Shown: positions 38,194-47,485, counted from the first letter of the stretch. The stretch: 64,000 nucleotides of DNA from Burkholderia sp. WP9 (GCF_900104795.1 NZ_FNTG01000002.1:1240001-1304000); one strand, 5' to 3'. Numbers and translations: made by a program. The notes: a model not told the origin generated them from the sequence alone.

Positions 38194-38437
38194 TCACTGA
38201 AAAACCCGGAAGGCAGTGCACGCGCGGCGCACCGAAGTCACGACCACGTCGCGATACGGCTTCCGTACACCGAGCACGTGATCAGGCCGATAGCCGGAGA
38301 AGAACGCGACGAACCTTCCCAGTTCCACGCCGTGCAAACCGAAGCCGTAAATTTCGCGAGCCATCTCGGCCATGCGGAACTTCGTGGGCGTGCCATGGCA
38401 GTACAAAAGCGATGTACGTTGGCTCGAAAGCGACCAT
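38194..38437 (-). pseudogene. Broken haloacid-dehalogenase-like gene (truncated, frameshifted)
   Basis: The start MVAFEPTYIAF and, after one frame change, YCHGTPTKFRMAEMAREIYG through KPYRDVVVTSVRRAC match the first 70 residues of the intact HAD gene at 48333-49001. A single T inserted in the GAC codon of the catalytic F-D-C-x-G-T motif causes the frameshift. The last two thirds of the gene are gone, and a stop lies 29 nt before the bicupin start. GAGGAG still precedes the ATG. Confidence 0.8.
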
Positions 38438-38881
38438 GGTAATAGTCTCCTCGTAACGGTGAACCCTTAAGTTCCGTAGGGAGAAAAGCAAACTTCTTGT
38501 CGAGTATTTAACCAGCGCAAAAAGTCAGGATGTCGTTGATTTGAGCGGGTAAAAAGCGCAACCCACCCATTATTAGCAACGCTAACGGCATGATCTGCGG
38601 TGAATGGCCCAAGACGATTGCCAGATCAATGAGAACTCGAGAACTGTATTCGCGGCTGCCGAAACAGCTAGCCGTCTGCAGCGGAGTTGAAAGACTGAAC
38701 GCGCGCAGTTTCAGCCGGTCCGCGATGACGTCGCGCTCGGGGGACTGCTTACAAAGAACAGCGCGCGTTAGAGGCGCCGCAGGAGCCGGCGAGTGTCAGC
38801 AATTGCAATCACCCTTGCCGTCCCAGGATTTTGCGTGAAGAAATTATCCGGACGCATGTGTGCAAATACGCTCACAGGGCA
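38438..38881. other. Intergenic region without a recognised gene
   Basis: About 440 bp between the HAD relic and the GntR regulator. An 82-codon plus-strand frame (38590-38838) has no recognised family. The part near 38440-38520 is AT-rich and was presumably the promoter of the HAD-bicupin-DAO operon. Confidence 0.4.
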
Positions 38882-39580
38882 TCATCCCGTCTCAGTCCAC
38901 CGTATCTCAGATGCCTTCAGATGGCTGCGCATCGCAGATTGAGCAGCGAGCGGGTCGCGCTCCTCGAGCGCGCGATAAATCGTCTCATGTTCCGCGAGTG
39001 CCGCTGCCCAGGTTTGCCCCGTCTCCGCGTGACCGCTAAGGCGCGCTGAAATCGGACTGTGACGCTCGTCGAACAATTCGGTCACCATCCGGACCAGCAC
39101 GAGATTGCCGGTCATCTCTGCGATACCCACGTGGAACGCGCGATCATGGTCGAGCGGAGAGCGCCCTGCCTTGATCTGCGAGCGCATCCCATCGAGCGTC
39201 TCGCGCAGGCGGGTCAACCGCTCCGGCGTAATCAGCGCGGCAGCCAGCACGATCAGCGAGCCTTCCAATACCGCGCGTGCCTGCATCAACTCGGACGGAC
39301 TTTCGCCCAAGGCGACGGTTGCATTCGGCGAACGCTCGGGCGTCCGGCACACGTAGACACCGGAGCCCTGGCGAATCTCAACGGAGCCCGCAATCTCCAG
39401 TGCGATCAGCGCTTCTCGCAGTGAGGGCCGCGAAACGCCCAGTTGCTGGGCGAGATCACGCTCGGGAGGCAAACGTGCGCCCTGGGCGAAGCCACCCGAC
39501 TGGATAAGCGCCCGTATCTGGTCGGCGATGTGCTGATAGAGACGTTTCGTCTCGACCTGTTTGAGTTGGGTGCCTGTCAA
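38882..39580 (-). CDS. GntR-family (FadR subfamily, FCD domain) regulator
   Basis: A 232-residue repressor-type protein. The winged helix is at 10-75 (LYQHIADQIRALIQSGGFAQ, LPPERDLAQQLGVSRPSLREALIALE) and an all-helical FCD effector domain at about 95-220, with the metal-binding Asp/His pattern (LDHDRAFHVGIAEMTGN, SGHAETGQTWAAALAEHETIY). The start is TTG 39580, supported by GGGAGG 4 nt upstream. It is divergent from the sugar-type ABC transporter and dehydrogenase operon. FadR-like half-site repeats at 39636-39648 and 39801-39813 are probable operators. Effector likely a sugar acid. Confidence 0.88.
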   Translation of the reverse strand: MTGTQLKQVETKRLYQHIADQIRALIQSGGFAQGARLPPERDLAQQLGVSRPSLREALIALEIAGSVEIRQGSGVYVCRTPERSPNATVALGESPSELMQARAVLEGSLIVLAAALITPERLTRLRETLDGMRSQIKAGRSPLDHDRAFHVGIAEMTGNLVLVRMVTELFDERHSPISARLSGHAETGQTWAAALAEHETIYRALEERDPLAAQSAMRSHLKASEIRWTETG

Positions 39581-39635
39581 ATGTCCTCCCTAGAAACCGT
39601 GTGTCGCCCACCGTGCGATTGGCCGCGCCGCCTTT

Positions 39636-39813
39636 TTGGTCAGGCCAATTAGCCTAGATTTGACTTGATAGAGATTATAGGCCACCCGTCTGCTTGACCG
39701 TCAACTAGCCACCAGCGCTGGCTTCTGACGTGGGAGCCATGGGCCTATCGCGGCCAGCACCAGCCGCGAATACAGCTTAGTCTATCCATCCAAATCAAAA
39801 GTGGCTTGACCAA
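39636..39813. promoter_or_regulatory. Two FadR-like operator sites between GntR and the ABC operon
   Basis: TTGGTCAGGCCAA at 39636-39648 and, on the opposite strand, TTGGTCAAGCCAC at 39801-39813 both approach the TGGTCNGACCA pattern bound by FadR-type GntR proteins. They are 165 bp apart (start to start), one near the repressor gene and one near the transporter gene, which suits DNA looping and control of both promoters. Confidence 0.6.
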
Positions 39814-39937
39814 TTCTCGCTGCGTACCTATGATTAATTTGCCCCCGCCGTTCGCTGCCGCACCGGTTAAGGGTTCGTTTCGCGAAGAACAAAACCACGT
39901 ACCCGCCCACCGGCGGCGTCACGAATTGGAGACAGCC

Positions 39938-41647
39938 TTGCTGGAATTCTCGACACGGCCCGCGCCGCGCCGCGCTCTATTGGCGCGCCCGCATTCTGGT
40001 CATGCCCGCCTCGCAGTTGCTCCGGGCGAACATCGTACGTCTACCCCGTCCGCCCCTGTTTCGGCGTCCGAACCGGCAAACGCGCCGCCTGCCGATGCGC
40101 CCGCTCGCGCCTCACGGCCCGACGAGAACGGCGAGTTGTTGCGGCTCACGGGCGTGACCAAGCGCTTCCCGGGCGTCGTCGCACTGGACAGCGTCAGTTT
40201 CGACTTGCGGCGTGGTGAGGTTCATGCGGTATGCGGAGAAAACGGCGCGGGCAAATCCACGCTGATGAAAATCATCAGCGGCCAGTACCCGCCCGACGAT
40301 GGCTCCATCATCTACAAGGGCAGCGAATGCCACTTCGCTTCGTCGCTCGACGCTCAAGCCGCAGGCATCGCCATCATTCACCAGGAGCTGAACCTGGTGC
40401 CGCACCTGTCGGTGGCTGAGAACATTTTTCTCGCCCGTGAACCGCGCCGTGGGGTATTCGTCGACCGGGCGCGTCTGCGCGCCGATGCGCAGCGCTGCCT
40501 CGACCGGCTCGGGGTCGACATCGCACCGGGAACACTCGTGCGCACGCTCCCGGTCGCGCAACGGCAAATGGTGGAAATCGCCAAGGCGCTCTCGCTGGAC
40601 GCCGAAGTGCTGATCATGGACGAGCCCACGTCGTCCCTCACGGAGACGGAAACCCGCCAGCTCTTCAGGATCATTCACGAGCTGAAGCGCGCCGGCGTCG
40701 GAATCATTTATATCTCGCACCGGCTCGATGAAATGACCGAGATCGTCGACCGCGTCACCGTCATGCGCGACGGACGTTATGTGTCGACAGACGTGTTTCG
40801 CGAAACCACCATCGATAAGGTCGTCGCACGCATGGTCGGCCGTTCGCTCGAAGATAAGTTTCCGCCGCGCACGTCCGTTCCGACCGGGGAGGTCTTGCTG
40901 TCGGTCGATCAATTGACGCGCGCGAATGTCTTCGGACCCGTCAGCTTCGAATTGCGGCGCGGCGAGATCCTGGGTTTCGCCGGCTTGATGGGTGCGGGCC
41001 GAACGGAAGTGGCACGCGCGATCTTTGGCGCCGATCTGCCCGACAGCGGCACGATCAGGCTAGGTCACGAGACCCTTGCGATCCGCTCGCCGATCGACGC
41101 TATCCGGCACGGCATTGCGTACCTGTCCGAAGACCGCAAGGCCAACGGCCTGTCGCTCAACATGCCCGTCGCCAGCAATATCACGCTGGCCAACATGGAT
41201 GCGGTCTCGAACCGCCTGGGATTTATACGCTTCGCAACCGAGGCCGCTGTTGCGAAACGCTACGTGGACGCACTGGGCATACGCACGCCAAGCGTCAGGC
41301 AGATCGCACGCAACCTGTCAGGCGGCAATCAGCAGAAGGTTGTCATCAGCAAGTGGCTGTTCCGCGATTCACGCGTGCTGTTCTTCGACGAGCCCACCCG
41401 CGGCATCGACGTCGGCGCCAAATTCGCGATCTACGAACTGCTCGACAAGCTGGCGGCGCAAGGCATCGGCGTGGTCATGATCAGCTCCGAACTGCCCGAG
41501 ATTCTCGGCATGACGGATCGCGTGGCTGTTTTTCATGAAGGCGACCTCGTAACGATCCTCGAGACCCGTCAAACGAGTCAGGAAGAAATCATGCATTACG
41601 CCTCGGGACGCCAAGGCGCTTCGGACACCTCGGGAGCTTCGCAATGA
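39938..41647 (+). CDS. Sugar ABC transporter ATP-binding protein (RbsA/XylG-type, double NBD)
   Basis: Cytoplasmic ATPase of a carbohydrate-uptake-2 (CUT2) importer with two nucleotide-binding domains. First domain: Walker A GENGAGKST (residues 100-108), a degenerate signature (LPVAQRQMVEIAKAL) and Walker B VLIMDEPTSSL. Second: GLMGAGRTEVARAIFG instead of a canonical Walker A, signature LSGGNQQKVVISKWL and VLFFDEPTRGIDVG, the asymmetry usual in this family. The start is uncertain: TTG 39938 has GGAG 6 nt upstream, giving 569 residues with a 66-residue Pro/Ala-rich N-terminus; ATG 39830 or TTG 39806 would be longer. Stop overlaps the permease start (ATGA). Confidence 0.87.
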   Translation: MLEFSTRPAPRRALLARPHSGHARLAVAPGEHRTSTPSAPVSASEPANAPPADAPARASRPDENGELLRLTGVTKRFPGVVALDSVSFDLRRGEVHAVCGENGAGKSTLMKIISGQYPPDDGSIIYKGSECHFASSLDAQAAGIAIIHQELNLVPHLSVAENIFLAREPRRGVFVDRARLRADAQRCLDRLGVDIAPGTLVRTLPVAQRQMVEIAKALSLDAEVLIMDEPTSSLTETETRQLFRIIHELKRAGVGIIYISHRLDEMTEIVDRVTVMRDGRYVSTDVFRETTIDKVVARMVGRSLEDKFPPRTSVPTGEVLLSVDQLTRANVFGPVSFELRRGEILGFAGLMGAGRTEVARAIFGADLPDSGTIRLGHETLAIRSPIDAIRHGIAYLSEDRKANGLSLNMPVASNITLANMDAVSNRLGFIRFATEAAVAKRYVDALGIRTPSVRQIARNLSGGNQQKVVISKWLFRDSRVLFFDEPTRGIDVGAKFAIYELLDKLAAQGIGVVMISSELPEILGMTDRVAVFHEGDLVTILETRQTSQEEIMHYASGRQGASDTSGASQ

Positions 41648-42660
41648 GCACGCTTACACGTCCCAGCCCCTCGCTTGCCAGCGAACGGCGCAAGGATCTG
41701 ATCCAGAAGTTTGCCGCCTTCGCCAGCCTGATTGTGATGATCCTGGTGTTCTCGTCCACGAGCGAGGCCTTCCATACCGTAGACAACGCGATGACCGTCG
41801 CGCTGCAGGTGACCTCGATTGCCTACCTTGGCGTCGCCGCGACCTGCGTCATCATCACGGGCGGCATCGACCTGTCGGTCGGCTCGGTGCTCGCGCTGTC
41901 CGGTGTCGTGGCGGCCCTCGCCGTGAAGGCCGGCATGCCGGTCACCGTCGGCATGCTGCTCGGCATCGTGATCGGCGCGTTGTGCGGCGCAGTGAACGGT
42001 CTGTGCGTCACGCGCATGCGCCTGCCGCCGTTTATCGCCACGCTCGGCATGATGCTAGTGGCCCGTGGCCTGGCACTGCAAATCACCGGCGCGCGCCCCG
42101 TGTCGGGGCTGGGTGAAGCCTTCGGCGTGCTCGGCAACGGCGCGTTGTTCAGGATCGAGACGATCGGGGCGGACGGCTTTCCGGACGTGAAGTTTCCAGG
42201 CATCCCCTACCCCGTGCTGCTGATGATCGTCATCGCCGTCGCCGTGTCGATCATGCTAAGCCGAACCACGCTCGGCCGGCATATTTACGCGGTCGGCTCC
42301 AACGCCGAAGCGGCCCGGCTGTCCGGCGTCAATGTCGCGCGCGTGACGATGTTCACGTATGTGCTCTCCGGTGCGCTTGCAGGCGTGACCGGCTGCGTGT
42401 TGATGTCGCGACTGCTCACCGCGCAGCCGAATGAAGGCGTGATGTACGAACTCGACGCGATTGCCAGTGCGGTGATCGGCGGCACCTCGCTGATGGGCGG
42501 CGTCGGCACGATTTCCGGCACGGCGATCGGTGCATTCGTGATCGGCATTCTGCGTAATGGGTTGAACATGAATGGAGTGTCGAGCTTCATTCAGCAAATC
42601 ATCATCGGCCTGGTGATTCTGGGCACTGTCTGGATCGACCAGCTCCGCAATCGCCGGTGA
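41644..42660 (+). CDS. Sugar ABC transporter permease (RbsC-type)
   Basis: Inner-membrane permease of 338 residues with eight to ten hydrophobic helices. Typical CUT2 features: ITGGIDLSVGSVLALSGVVAAL in the second helix region, RMRLPPFIATLGMMLVARGLAL, and GRHIYAVGSNAEAARLSGVNVARV, the loop that contacts the ATPase. The C-terminal GTSLMGGVGTISGTAIGAFVIG is also conserved. It overlaps the ATPase gene by 4 nt and precedes the binding protein by 81 nt. Substrate is not readable from the permease; the adjacent dehydrogenases suggest a sugar acid or polyol. Confidence 0.93.
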   Translation: MSTLTRPSPSLASERRKDLIQKFAAFASLIVMILVFSSTSEAFHTVDNAMTVALQVTSIAYLGVAATCVIITGGIDLSVGSVLALSGVVAALAVKAGMPVTVGMLLGIVIGALCGAVNGLCVTRMRLPPFIATLGMMLVARGLALQITGARPVSGLGEAFGVLGNGALFRIETIGADGFPDVKFPGIPYPVLLMIVIAVAVSIMLSRTTLGRHIYAVGSNAEAARLSGVNVARVTMFTYVLSGALAGVTGCVLMSRLLTAQPNEGVMYELDAIASAVIGGTSLMGGVGTISGTAIGAFVIGILRNGLNMNGVSSFIQQIIIGLVILGTVWIDQLRNRR

Positions 42661-42741
42661 CATCCATCGGCGCTTCGGACCGGCTGGTCTGCAGCGCCGA
42701 GAAGTCCATGTACGACAACAAATCCTCACAGGAGTAGAGAC

Positions 42742-43686
42742 ATGCGCACATTCCAACTGAGCCTGCTGGCCGCCACCCTGATGCTGGCCACCGGACTTGC
42801 TCGCGCCGCCGGCGGCGAGATCGCGGTAATCGTAAAGACATCGAGTTCCAACTACTGGCAGAACGTCCAGAAGGGCGCGAATGCGGCAATGGGTCAACTC
42901 AAGGGCTACACGATGACTTTCCAGGGTCCGGCGGCGGAAACCGCCATTGCCGACGAGGTCAACATGGTCGAGAACGCGGTGAATCGCAAGGTGGCCGGTA
43001 TCGTGCTCGCCCCGTCCGATCCGGACGCGCTCGTGCCCGCCGTCAAGAAGGCGTGGGAAGCCCATATCCCGGTCGTCATCATCGATTCCGCGCTCTCCGA
43101 TTCCGGCAAGCAGTACTACCAGTCATTCCTCTCGACCGACAACAAGAAGGCGGGCGAACTGTGCGCCAAAGCGCTGATCGACCGCGTGGGCCAAAGCGGC
43201 AAGATCGCGATCATGTCCTATGTCGCCGGCGCGGGCTCGGAAATCGGCCGGGTGGGCGGATTCCGCGACTATCTGAAGGCACATTCGCAATTGCAGGTGG
43301 TGGGACCTTTCTATTCGAACTCGCAGATGGCGACGGCGCTCAACCAGACCACCGACACGTTGACCGCCAATCCCGACCTCAAAGGCATTTTCGGCGCGAA
43401 TGAGCCAACCGCGGTCGGCATGGGTCGTGCGCTCGAACAGTCCGGCAAAGCCGGCAAAGTGGTGGCGATCGGCTTCGACGGCAATCAGGATCTGCAGGGT
43501 TTCATCAAGGACGGCACGCTTGCCGCCACCGCCGTGCAGGGCTCGTACCAGATGGGCGAGCTAGGCGTGAAGACGGTGGTCAATCTGATCGAGAAAAAGC
43601 CGGTGTCGAAGAACCTCGATACCGGTGTGGTGATGGTGACCAAAGGCAACATCGACAAACCTGAAGCGAAGAACGTGCTGTATTGA
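42742..43686 (+). CDS. Periplasmic sugar-binding protein (RbsB-type)
   Basis: Exported binding protein of 314 residues, with a signal peptide of about 22 residues (cleavage near ARA|AGG) and the type I periplasmic-binding fold. Ribose/xylose-type blocks are visible: EIAVIVKTSSSNYWQNVQKGA at the start of the mature chain, GIVLAPSDPDALVPAVKKAWEAHIPVVIIDS, and IGFDGNQDLQGFIKDGTLAATAVQ near the C-terminus. CAGGAG precedes the ATG. A GC-rich inverted repeat downstream may stabilise or terminate the transcript ahead of the dehydrogenase genes. It sets the specificity of the importer; ligand not determinable here. Confidence 0.93.
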   Translation: MRTFQLSLLAATLMLATGLARAAGGEIAVIVKTSSSNYWQNVQKGANAAMGQLKGYTMTFQGPAAETAIADEVNMVENAVNRKVAGIVLAPSDPDALVPAVKKAWEAHIPVVIIDSALSDSGKQYYQSFLSTDNKKAGELCAKALIDRVGQSGKIAIMSYVAGAGSEIGRVGGFRDYLKAHSQLQVVGPFYSNSQMATALNQTTDTLTANPDLKGIFGANEPTAVGMGRALEQSGKAGKVVAIGFDGNQDLQGFIKDGTLAATAVQGSYQMGELGVKTVVNLIEKKPVSKNLDTGVVMVTKGNIDKPEAKNVLY

Positions 43687-43699
43687 TCATCCTGGCCGA

Positions 43700-43728
43700 C
43701 CGGGCGGCTCGATATAAATCTCGCCCGG
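43700..43728 (+). terminator. Stem-loop after the sugar-binding protein gene
   Basis: Arms CCGGGCG (43700-43706) and CGCCCGG (43722-43728) flank a 15-nt AT-rich loop, 14 nt after the binding-protein stop. No T-tract follows. Stem-loops at this place often protect the abundant binding-protein mRNA or partly terminate transcription before downstream genes. Confidence 0.45.
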
Positions 43729-43795
43729 CCGCCGCTGCAAGACGTACTCGAACTAACGCTGCGCCGCTCGAAACGGCGACGAAATAAGGATTGCT

Positions 43796-44806
43796 ATGCT
43801 TACGGTAATATGCGAGACGCCAGGAAAGCTGAGCGCACAGGAAAGGCCTAAACCCGAAACGGGAAAAAACGACGTGCTCTTACGCGTCAAGCGTGTTGGC
43901 GTATGCGGTACGGACTTGCATATTTTCACGGGAAATCAGCCTTATCTGGCCTATCCGCGCGTGATGGGCCATGAGTTGTCCGGCATCGTCGAACAGGCGC
44001 CGCCCCACAGCGGACTCGTTGCTGGCGATCAGGTCTTCGTGATGCCGTATCTGTCGTGCGGCCAATGCATTGCGTGCCGCCGCGGCAAGACCAATTGCTG
44101 CGTGAATATCCAGGTGTTGGGCGTGCATCGAGACGGTGCGTTCACCGAGTACCTGAGCGTTCCCGCGCAGTTCGTTCACAAGGCCGAAGGCATCACGCTC
44201 GATCAGGCGGCCATGGTCGAATTCCTTGCGATCGGCGCGCATGCGGTCAGGCGTGGCGACGTGAAGCAGGGTGAACGCGTGCTCGTAGTCGGCGCGGGGC
44301 CGATCGGCATGGCGGTTCTTACCTTCTGCAAACTGCGCGGTGCGACGGTGACCGTCCTCGATACGCGTGCGGACCGGCTAGATTTCTGCGTCAAACATCT
44401 AGGCGCCGCCGCAGCCGTGCAGATTGGCGACGGCGATCACGCGCAATTGTCGGAACAGACAGACGGCGACTTCTTTGATGTGGTGTTCGACGCAACCGGA
44501 AACCCCAAAGCAATGGAACGCGGCTTCCAGTTCATCGCCCATGGCGGCCGGTACGTTCTGGTTTCCATCGTGGCTGACACGATCACTTTTTCGGACCCGG
44601 AATTCCACAAGCGCGAAACCACCCTACTCGGCAGCCGTAACGCTACACTCGAGGACTTCGAAACCGTCATCAAGGCCATGCGGGCAGGCCATATCCCGGA
44701 CCGCGCACTGAATACGCATCGACTTGCGTTAGCCGATGTCCCCGCTCAATTTGCGACACTGCTCGATCCTGCCGGCGGTGTCGTCAAAGCTATTGTGGAA
44801 TGTTAG
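43796..44806 (+). CDS. Zinc-dependent polyol/aldonate dehydrogenase (MDR family)
   Basis: A 336-residue medium-chain dehydrogenase. Catalytic zinc ligands Cys37 (GVCGTD), His59-Glu60 (MGHE); structural zinc cysteines 88, 91, 94 and 102; Rossmann motif GAGPIG near 167. It resembles the L-galactonate/L-gulonate 5-dehydrogenase and sorbitol dehydrogenase branch (LgoD/RspB-like), which oxidises a secondary alcohol to a keto-acid or ketose. AAGGA precedes the ATG. It is followed, with about 3 nt, by a mannitol-dehydrogenase-family gene; such pairs convert an aldonate via a keto-intermediate to its epimer. Substrate is an inference from context. Confidence 0.85.
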   Translation: MLTVICETPGKLSAQERPKPETGKNDVLLRVKRVGVCGTDLHIFTGNQPYLAYPRVMGHELSGIVEQAPPHSGLVAGDQVFVMPYLSCGQCIACRRGKTNCCVNIQVLGVHRDGAFTEYLSVPAQFVHKAEGITLDQAAMVEFLAIGAHAVRRGDVKQGERVLVVGAGPIGMAVLTFCKLRGATVTVLDTRADRLDFCVKHLGAAAAVQIGDGDHAQLSEQTDGDFFDVVFDATGNPKAMERGFQFIAHGGRYVLVSIVADTITFSDPEFHKRETTLLGSRNATLEDFETVIKAMRAGHIPDRALNTHRLALADVPAQFATLLDPAGGVVKAIVEC

Positions 44807-44808
44807 CG

Positions 44809-45999
44809 ATGCGCCCTTCGCATGAGGAAGCACCAACCCTTGCCGCACCGCTCACGCAACCCATTCTGCAATTTGGCACAAGTCGTTTCCTTCAGGCACA
44901 TGTCGATTTATTCGTCTCAGAGGCGCTCGAGTCGGGCCAACCAGGTGCGGCGCCAGGCGGCATTGCCGTAGTTCAGACCACAGAGAGCGCCGACAGCGCC
45001 GCGCGCGTCGCCGCGCTCGCGAACGGTCGCGGCTATCCGGTTCATATACGTGGACTGCATTCGGGCCGATTGATTGACGTAACACTCACAGGACGGGCGA
45101 TTCGCCAGGCGGTACATGTGCGCAGGGATTGGGCGCGGATCCGCCAGACGATCTGCGGTCCGGTGCAGATCGTTGTCTCGAACACTGGGGACCAAGGCTA
45201 TCAACTCGATGAACGCGATAACGCCAGCGATTTCGCGGACCCGAGCCGCGTACCACACAGTTTTCCTGCCAGACTGCTGTCCTTGTTGCACACTCGGTGG
45301 CAAAACCACCCCGAGGCGCCGCTATCACTCTTTCCCTGCGAGCTGATCGAAAAAAACGGCGAAGTGTTAAGAGGCATCGCCGTGGAATTGGCGTTGCGGT
45401 GGCAGATGCCCGAAGAATTCATCCGCTATCTGATTGACCATTGCGTATGGGCCAATTCGCTGGTCGACAGGATCGTGTCAGAGCCGATCCGGCCTGTGGG
45501 CGCGATCGCGGAACCGTATGCACTGTGGGCGATAGAACAGCAGCCACGGCTGCAGATACCGTGCGTACACCCTTCGATCGTGCTCACTCAGAATCTCCAG
45601 CATTTCGAGCGGCGCAAGCTGTTCCTGCTGAATCTCGGGCATACCTTTCTTGCCGAGCGCTGGTTACGCGAAGCTCGCGCAACTGACGAGACAGTCTGCG
45701 CTGCGATGAACGACCCTGTCCTACGCGCGGAACTCGAGACGGTCTGGCAACAGGAGGTCTTGCCGGTATTCGATCTCCTCGGTGAAGGAGATGATGCGTT
45801 GGCCTACGTCGCGCAGGTCCGCGAACGCTTGCTGAATCCTTTTCTCGCGCACCGCCTCGCCGATATTGCACAGAATCACGCGCAGAAGAAGCAGCGTCGG
45901 ATTGCCCCATTGTTGGCGTTGGCGGCCTCCCTGATGCGAGCTACAGGCACGATAGTCGATCAACCACTTCTTACAGAAATGATGGCTGGCGACATCTGA
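44809..45999 (+). CDS. Mannitol dehydrogenase-family oxidoreductase (tagaturonate/fructuronate reductase-like)
   Basis: A 396-residue member of the polyol-specific long-chain dehydrogenase family. The N-terminus has QFGTSRFLQAHVDLFVSEAL, corresponding to the family's FGxGxFxRAHQ cofactor segment. The catalytic region includes FPCELIEKNGEVLRG and later FVEPxxxWVIE-like EPYALWAIEQQPRL. It is shorter than mannitol 2-dehydrogenase and closer to UxaB. It would reduce a keto-uronate such as tagaturonate or fructuronate to an aldonate. ATG 44809 has GGAA upstream; ATG 44800, overlapping the previous stop, is possible. Last gene of the transport-dehydrogenase operon. Confidence 0.8.
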   Translation: MRPSHEEAPTLAAPLTQPILQFGTSRFLQAHVDLFVSEALESGQPGAAPGGIAVVQTTESADSAARVAALANGRGYPVHIRGLHSGRLIDVTLTGRAIRQAVHVRRDWARIRQTICGPVQIVVSNTGDQGYQLDERDNASDFADPSRVPHSFPARLLSLLHTRWQNHPEAPLSLFPCELIEKNGEVLRGIAVELALRWQMPEEFIRYLIDHCVWANSLVDRIVSEPIRPVGAIAEPYALWAIEQQPRLQIPCVHPSIVLTQNLQHFERRKLFLLNLGHTFLAERWLREARATDETVCAAMNDPVLRAELETVWQQEVLPVFDLLGEGDDALAYVAQVRERLLNPFLAHRLADIAQNHAQKKQRRIAPLLALAASLMRATGTIVDQPLLTEMMAGDI

Positions 46000-46011
46000 C
46001 GTTATCGGTAT

Positions 46012-46464
46012 TGGCTGTTCGTGTTCCAGATCTCGCTTCAACGCATCTTCTCCGAGGCCCGATCGGTGACGATCTTGCGCGGCATCGAACTCGAGCGCGG
46101 CATATGCTTGAAAAACCGTTTGGCGGCGGCCTTGTCGTGTCGCTTTGTAGCAGGAGGTTGAGTTCGGCGCCCCGCTCGTCGACCACGCGGCACAGCAGGC
46201 ACGGTTCACCACGCAGCGTAACGGACATCTCGTCCAGGTGCCACGTACCGCGCGACTTGCAGCGGGCTGCGTTCACCCTATCGGCAAAGCGTGCGCCGAA
46301 CTTCTCGTACCAGCGGTGAATTGTTTCGTAGCTGACCGCCACGCCGCGCCCGAATAGCAACGCTTCAATGTCGCGCAGGCTGGACCGGTACCGGAAATAC
46401 CACCGCACTGCATGGCTGACAATCGACGCCGGGAACCGGTGGCCGCATAGAGCGATTTCGTCAT
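46012..46464 (-). pseudogene. IS6-family transposase remnant, frameshifted
   Basis: From ATG 46464 the minus strand reads MTKSLYG, shifts frame by one base, then HRFPASIVSHAVRWYFRYR, SLRDIEALLFGRGVAVSYETI and WHLDEMSVTLRGEP (first catalytic Asp). A second frameshift follows before RHDKAAAKRFFKHMP and KIVTDRASEKMR-stop. The C-terminal third with the last acidic residue is lost. This is a dead IS6-type element directly after the sugar-acid operon. Confidence 0.8.
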
Positions 46465-46825
46465 CGCATCATGTTACGTGAACGCCCCGCCAACGTGCCA
46501 GTACCGAGCGCCCCCTCAGTGCGAAGAATCAAAATGTGTGACCATCGGCATTTCCGTATTCGATGCCATCGTCCGCCTACAATCTGATGATGAGCCTCTT
46601 GCGTAACCATACTGGTGTGCCAGATTGATTTGCTCACGAGCCGTTTGTCTTGATGGTTGCCCCGGATTAAGACATTGCCGCTTCGCCTGGTCGCCGCGAT
46701 CAATTCGCGTATGTGTCTCGACGCGCCAACTGCGCACCTGACTTGGCAGGGCCGCGTTGCAAATGGATCGAATGACCTGAACGCCGACCTATATCCGTCG
46801 CTTCAGCCACGCGTCCCCACTTCAT
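46465..46825. other. Gap without a recognised gene
   Basis: About 360 bp between the IS6 remnant and a broken barrel gene. I see no terminal inverted repeat that could be assigned to the remnant and no convincing ORF. Confidence 0.35.
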
Positions 46826-47485
46826 TCTGACGTGACCGAGAACGACGCGACCGTCGCCGACATGCTAGCCACCTACGACAGTCTGCGCGACAGCCCGTTC
46901 GCTACGTCTGCTTCAAGGACATTGGCCTGCCGATCGCGGCGCTGAAGCAGCTTGCTCAGCGCATTCGCGCCGACGGCCGCAAGGTCATGCTCCAAGTCGT
47001 GGCGACGAGCCGCGAGGCCGAACTGGAATCGATCCGGGCCGCGCTCAAGATCGGCGTCGACTATCTGCTCGGAGGCCGTCACGTCGAAGACGCGCTGTTG
47101 CTTCTGCGCGGCTCGCAGTTGCGGTATTTCCCGTTCGCGGGTCGCACTGTCGCGCATCCGACCGTGCTTCAAGGAAAGATGGACGAAATCGTCGAGGACG
47201 CGCGCCGCATCGCATCGATTTCCGGTGTGCACGGGCTGGACCTGCTTGTGTATCGCTTCGCAGGCGAGGGCGATCCGGCCGAACTGACGAGGCACGTCGT
47301 CGAGGCCGTCGACGTGCCTGTCATTGCCGCAGGCAGCATCGACAGCGAAACGCGCGTGAAGGCGATGATTCATGCAGACACTTGGGGCTTCACCGTCGGC
47401 AGCGCGCTGTTACGCAAGCCTTCGTCGATCGCCGCCTGTCCGCCCAGATCGATACGATCTTCAAAAAATCGAGGGCGCGACCTGA
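46826..47485 (+). pseudogene. Broken TIM-barrel protein gene (multiple frameshifts)
   Basis: The longest intact part reads YVCFKDIGLPIAALKQLAQR, then KVMLQVVATSREAEL, GVDYLLGGRHVEDAL and VPVIAAGSIDSETRVKAM; the GSI and GSAL loops resemble the phosphate-binding end of ribulose-phosphate-binding-type barrels. Upstream, NDATVADMLATYDSLRDSPF lies in another frame and joins if one C is restored at about 46897. Two further indels near the 3' end restore SAQIDTIFKKIEGAT and a TGA at 47483. I cannot name the exact family. Confidence 0.6.
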
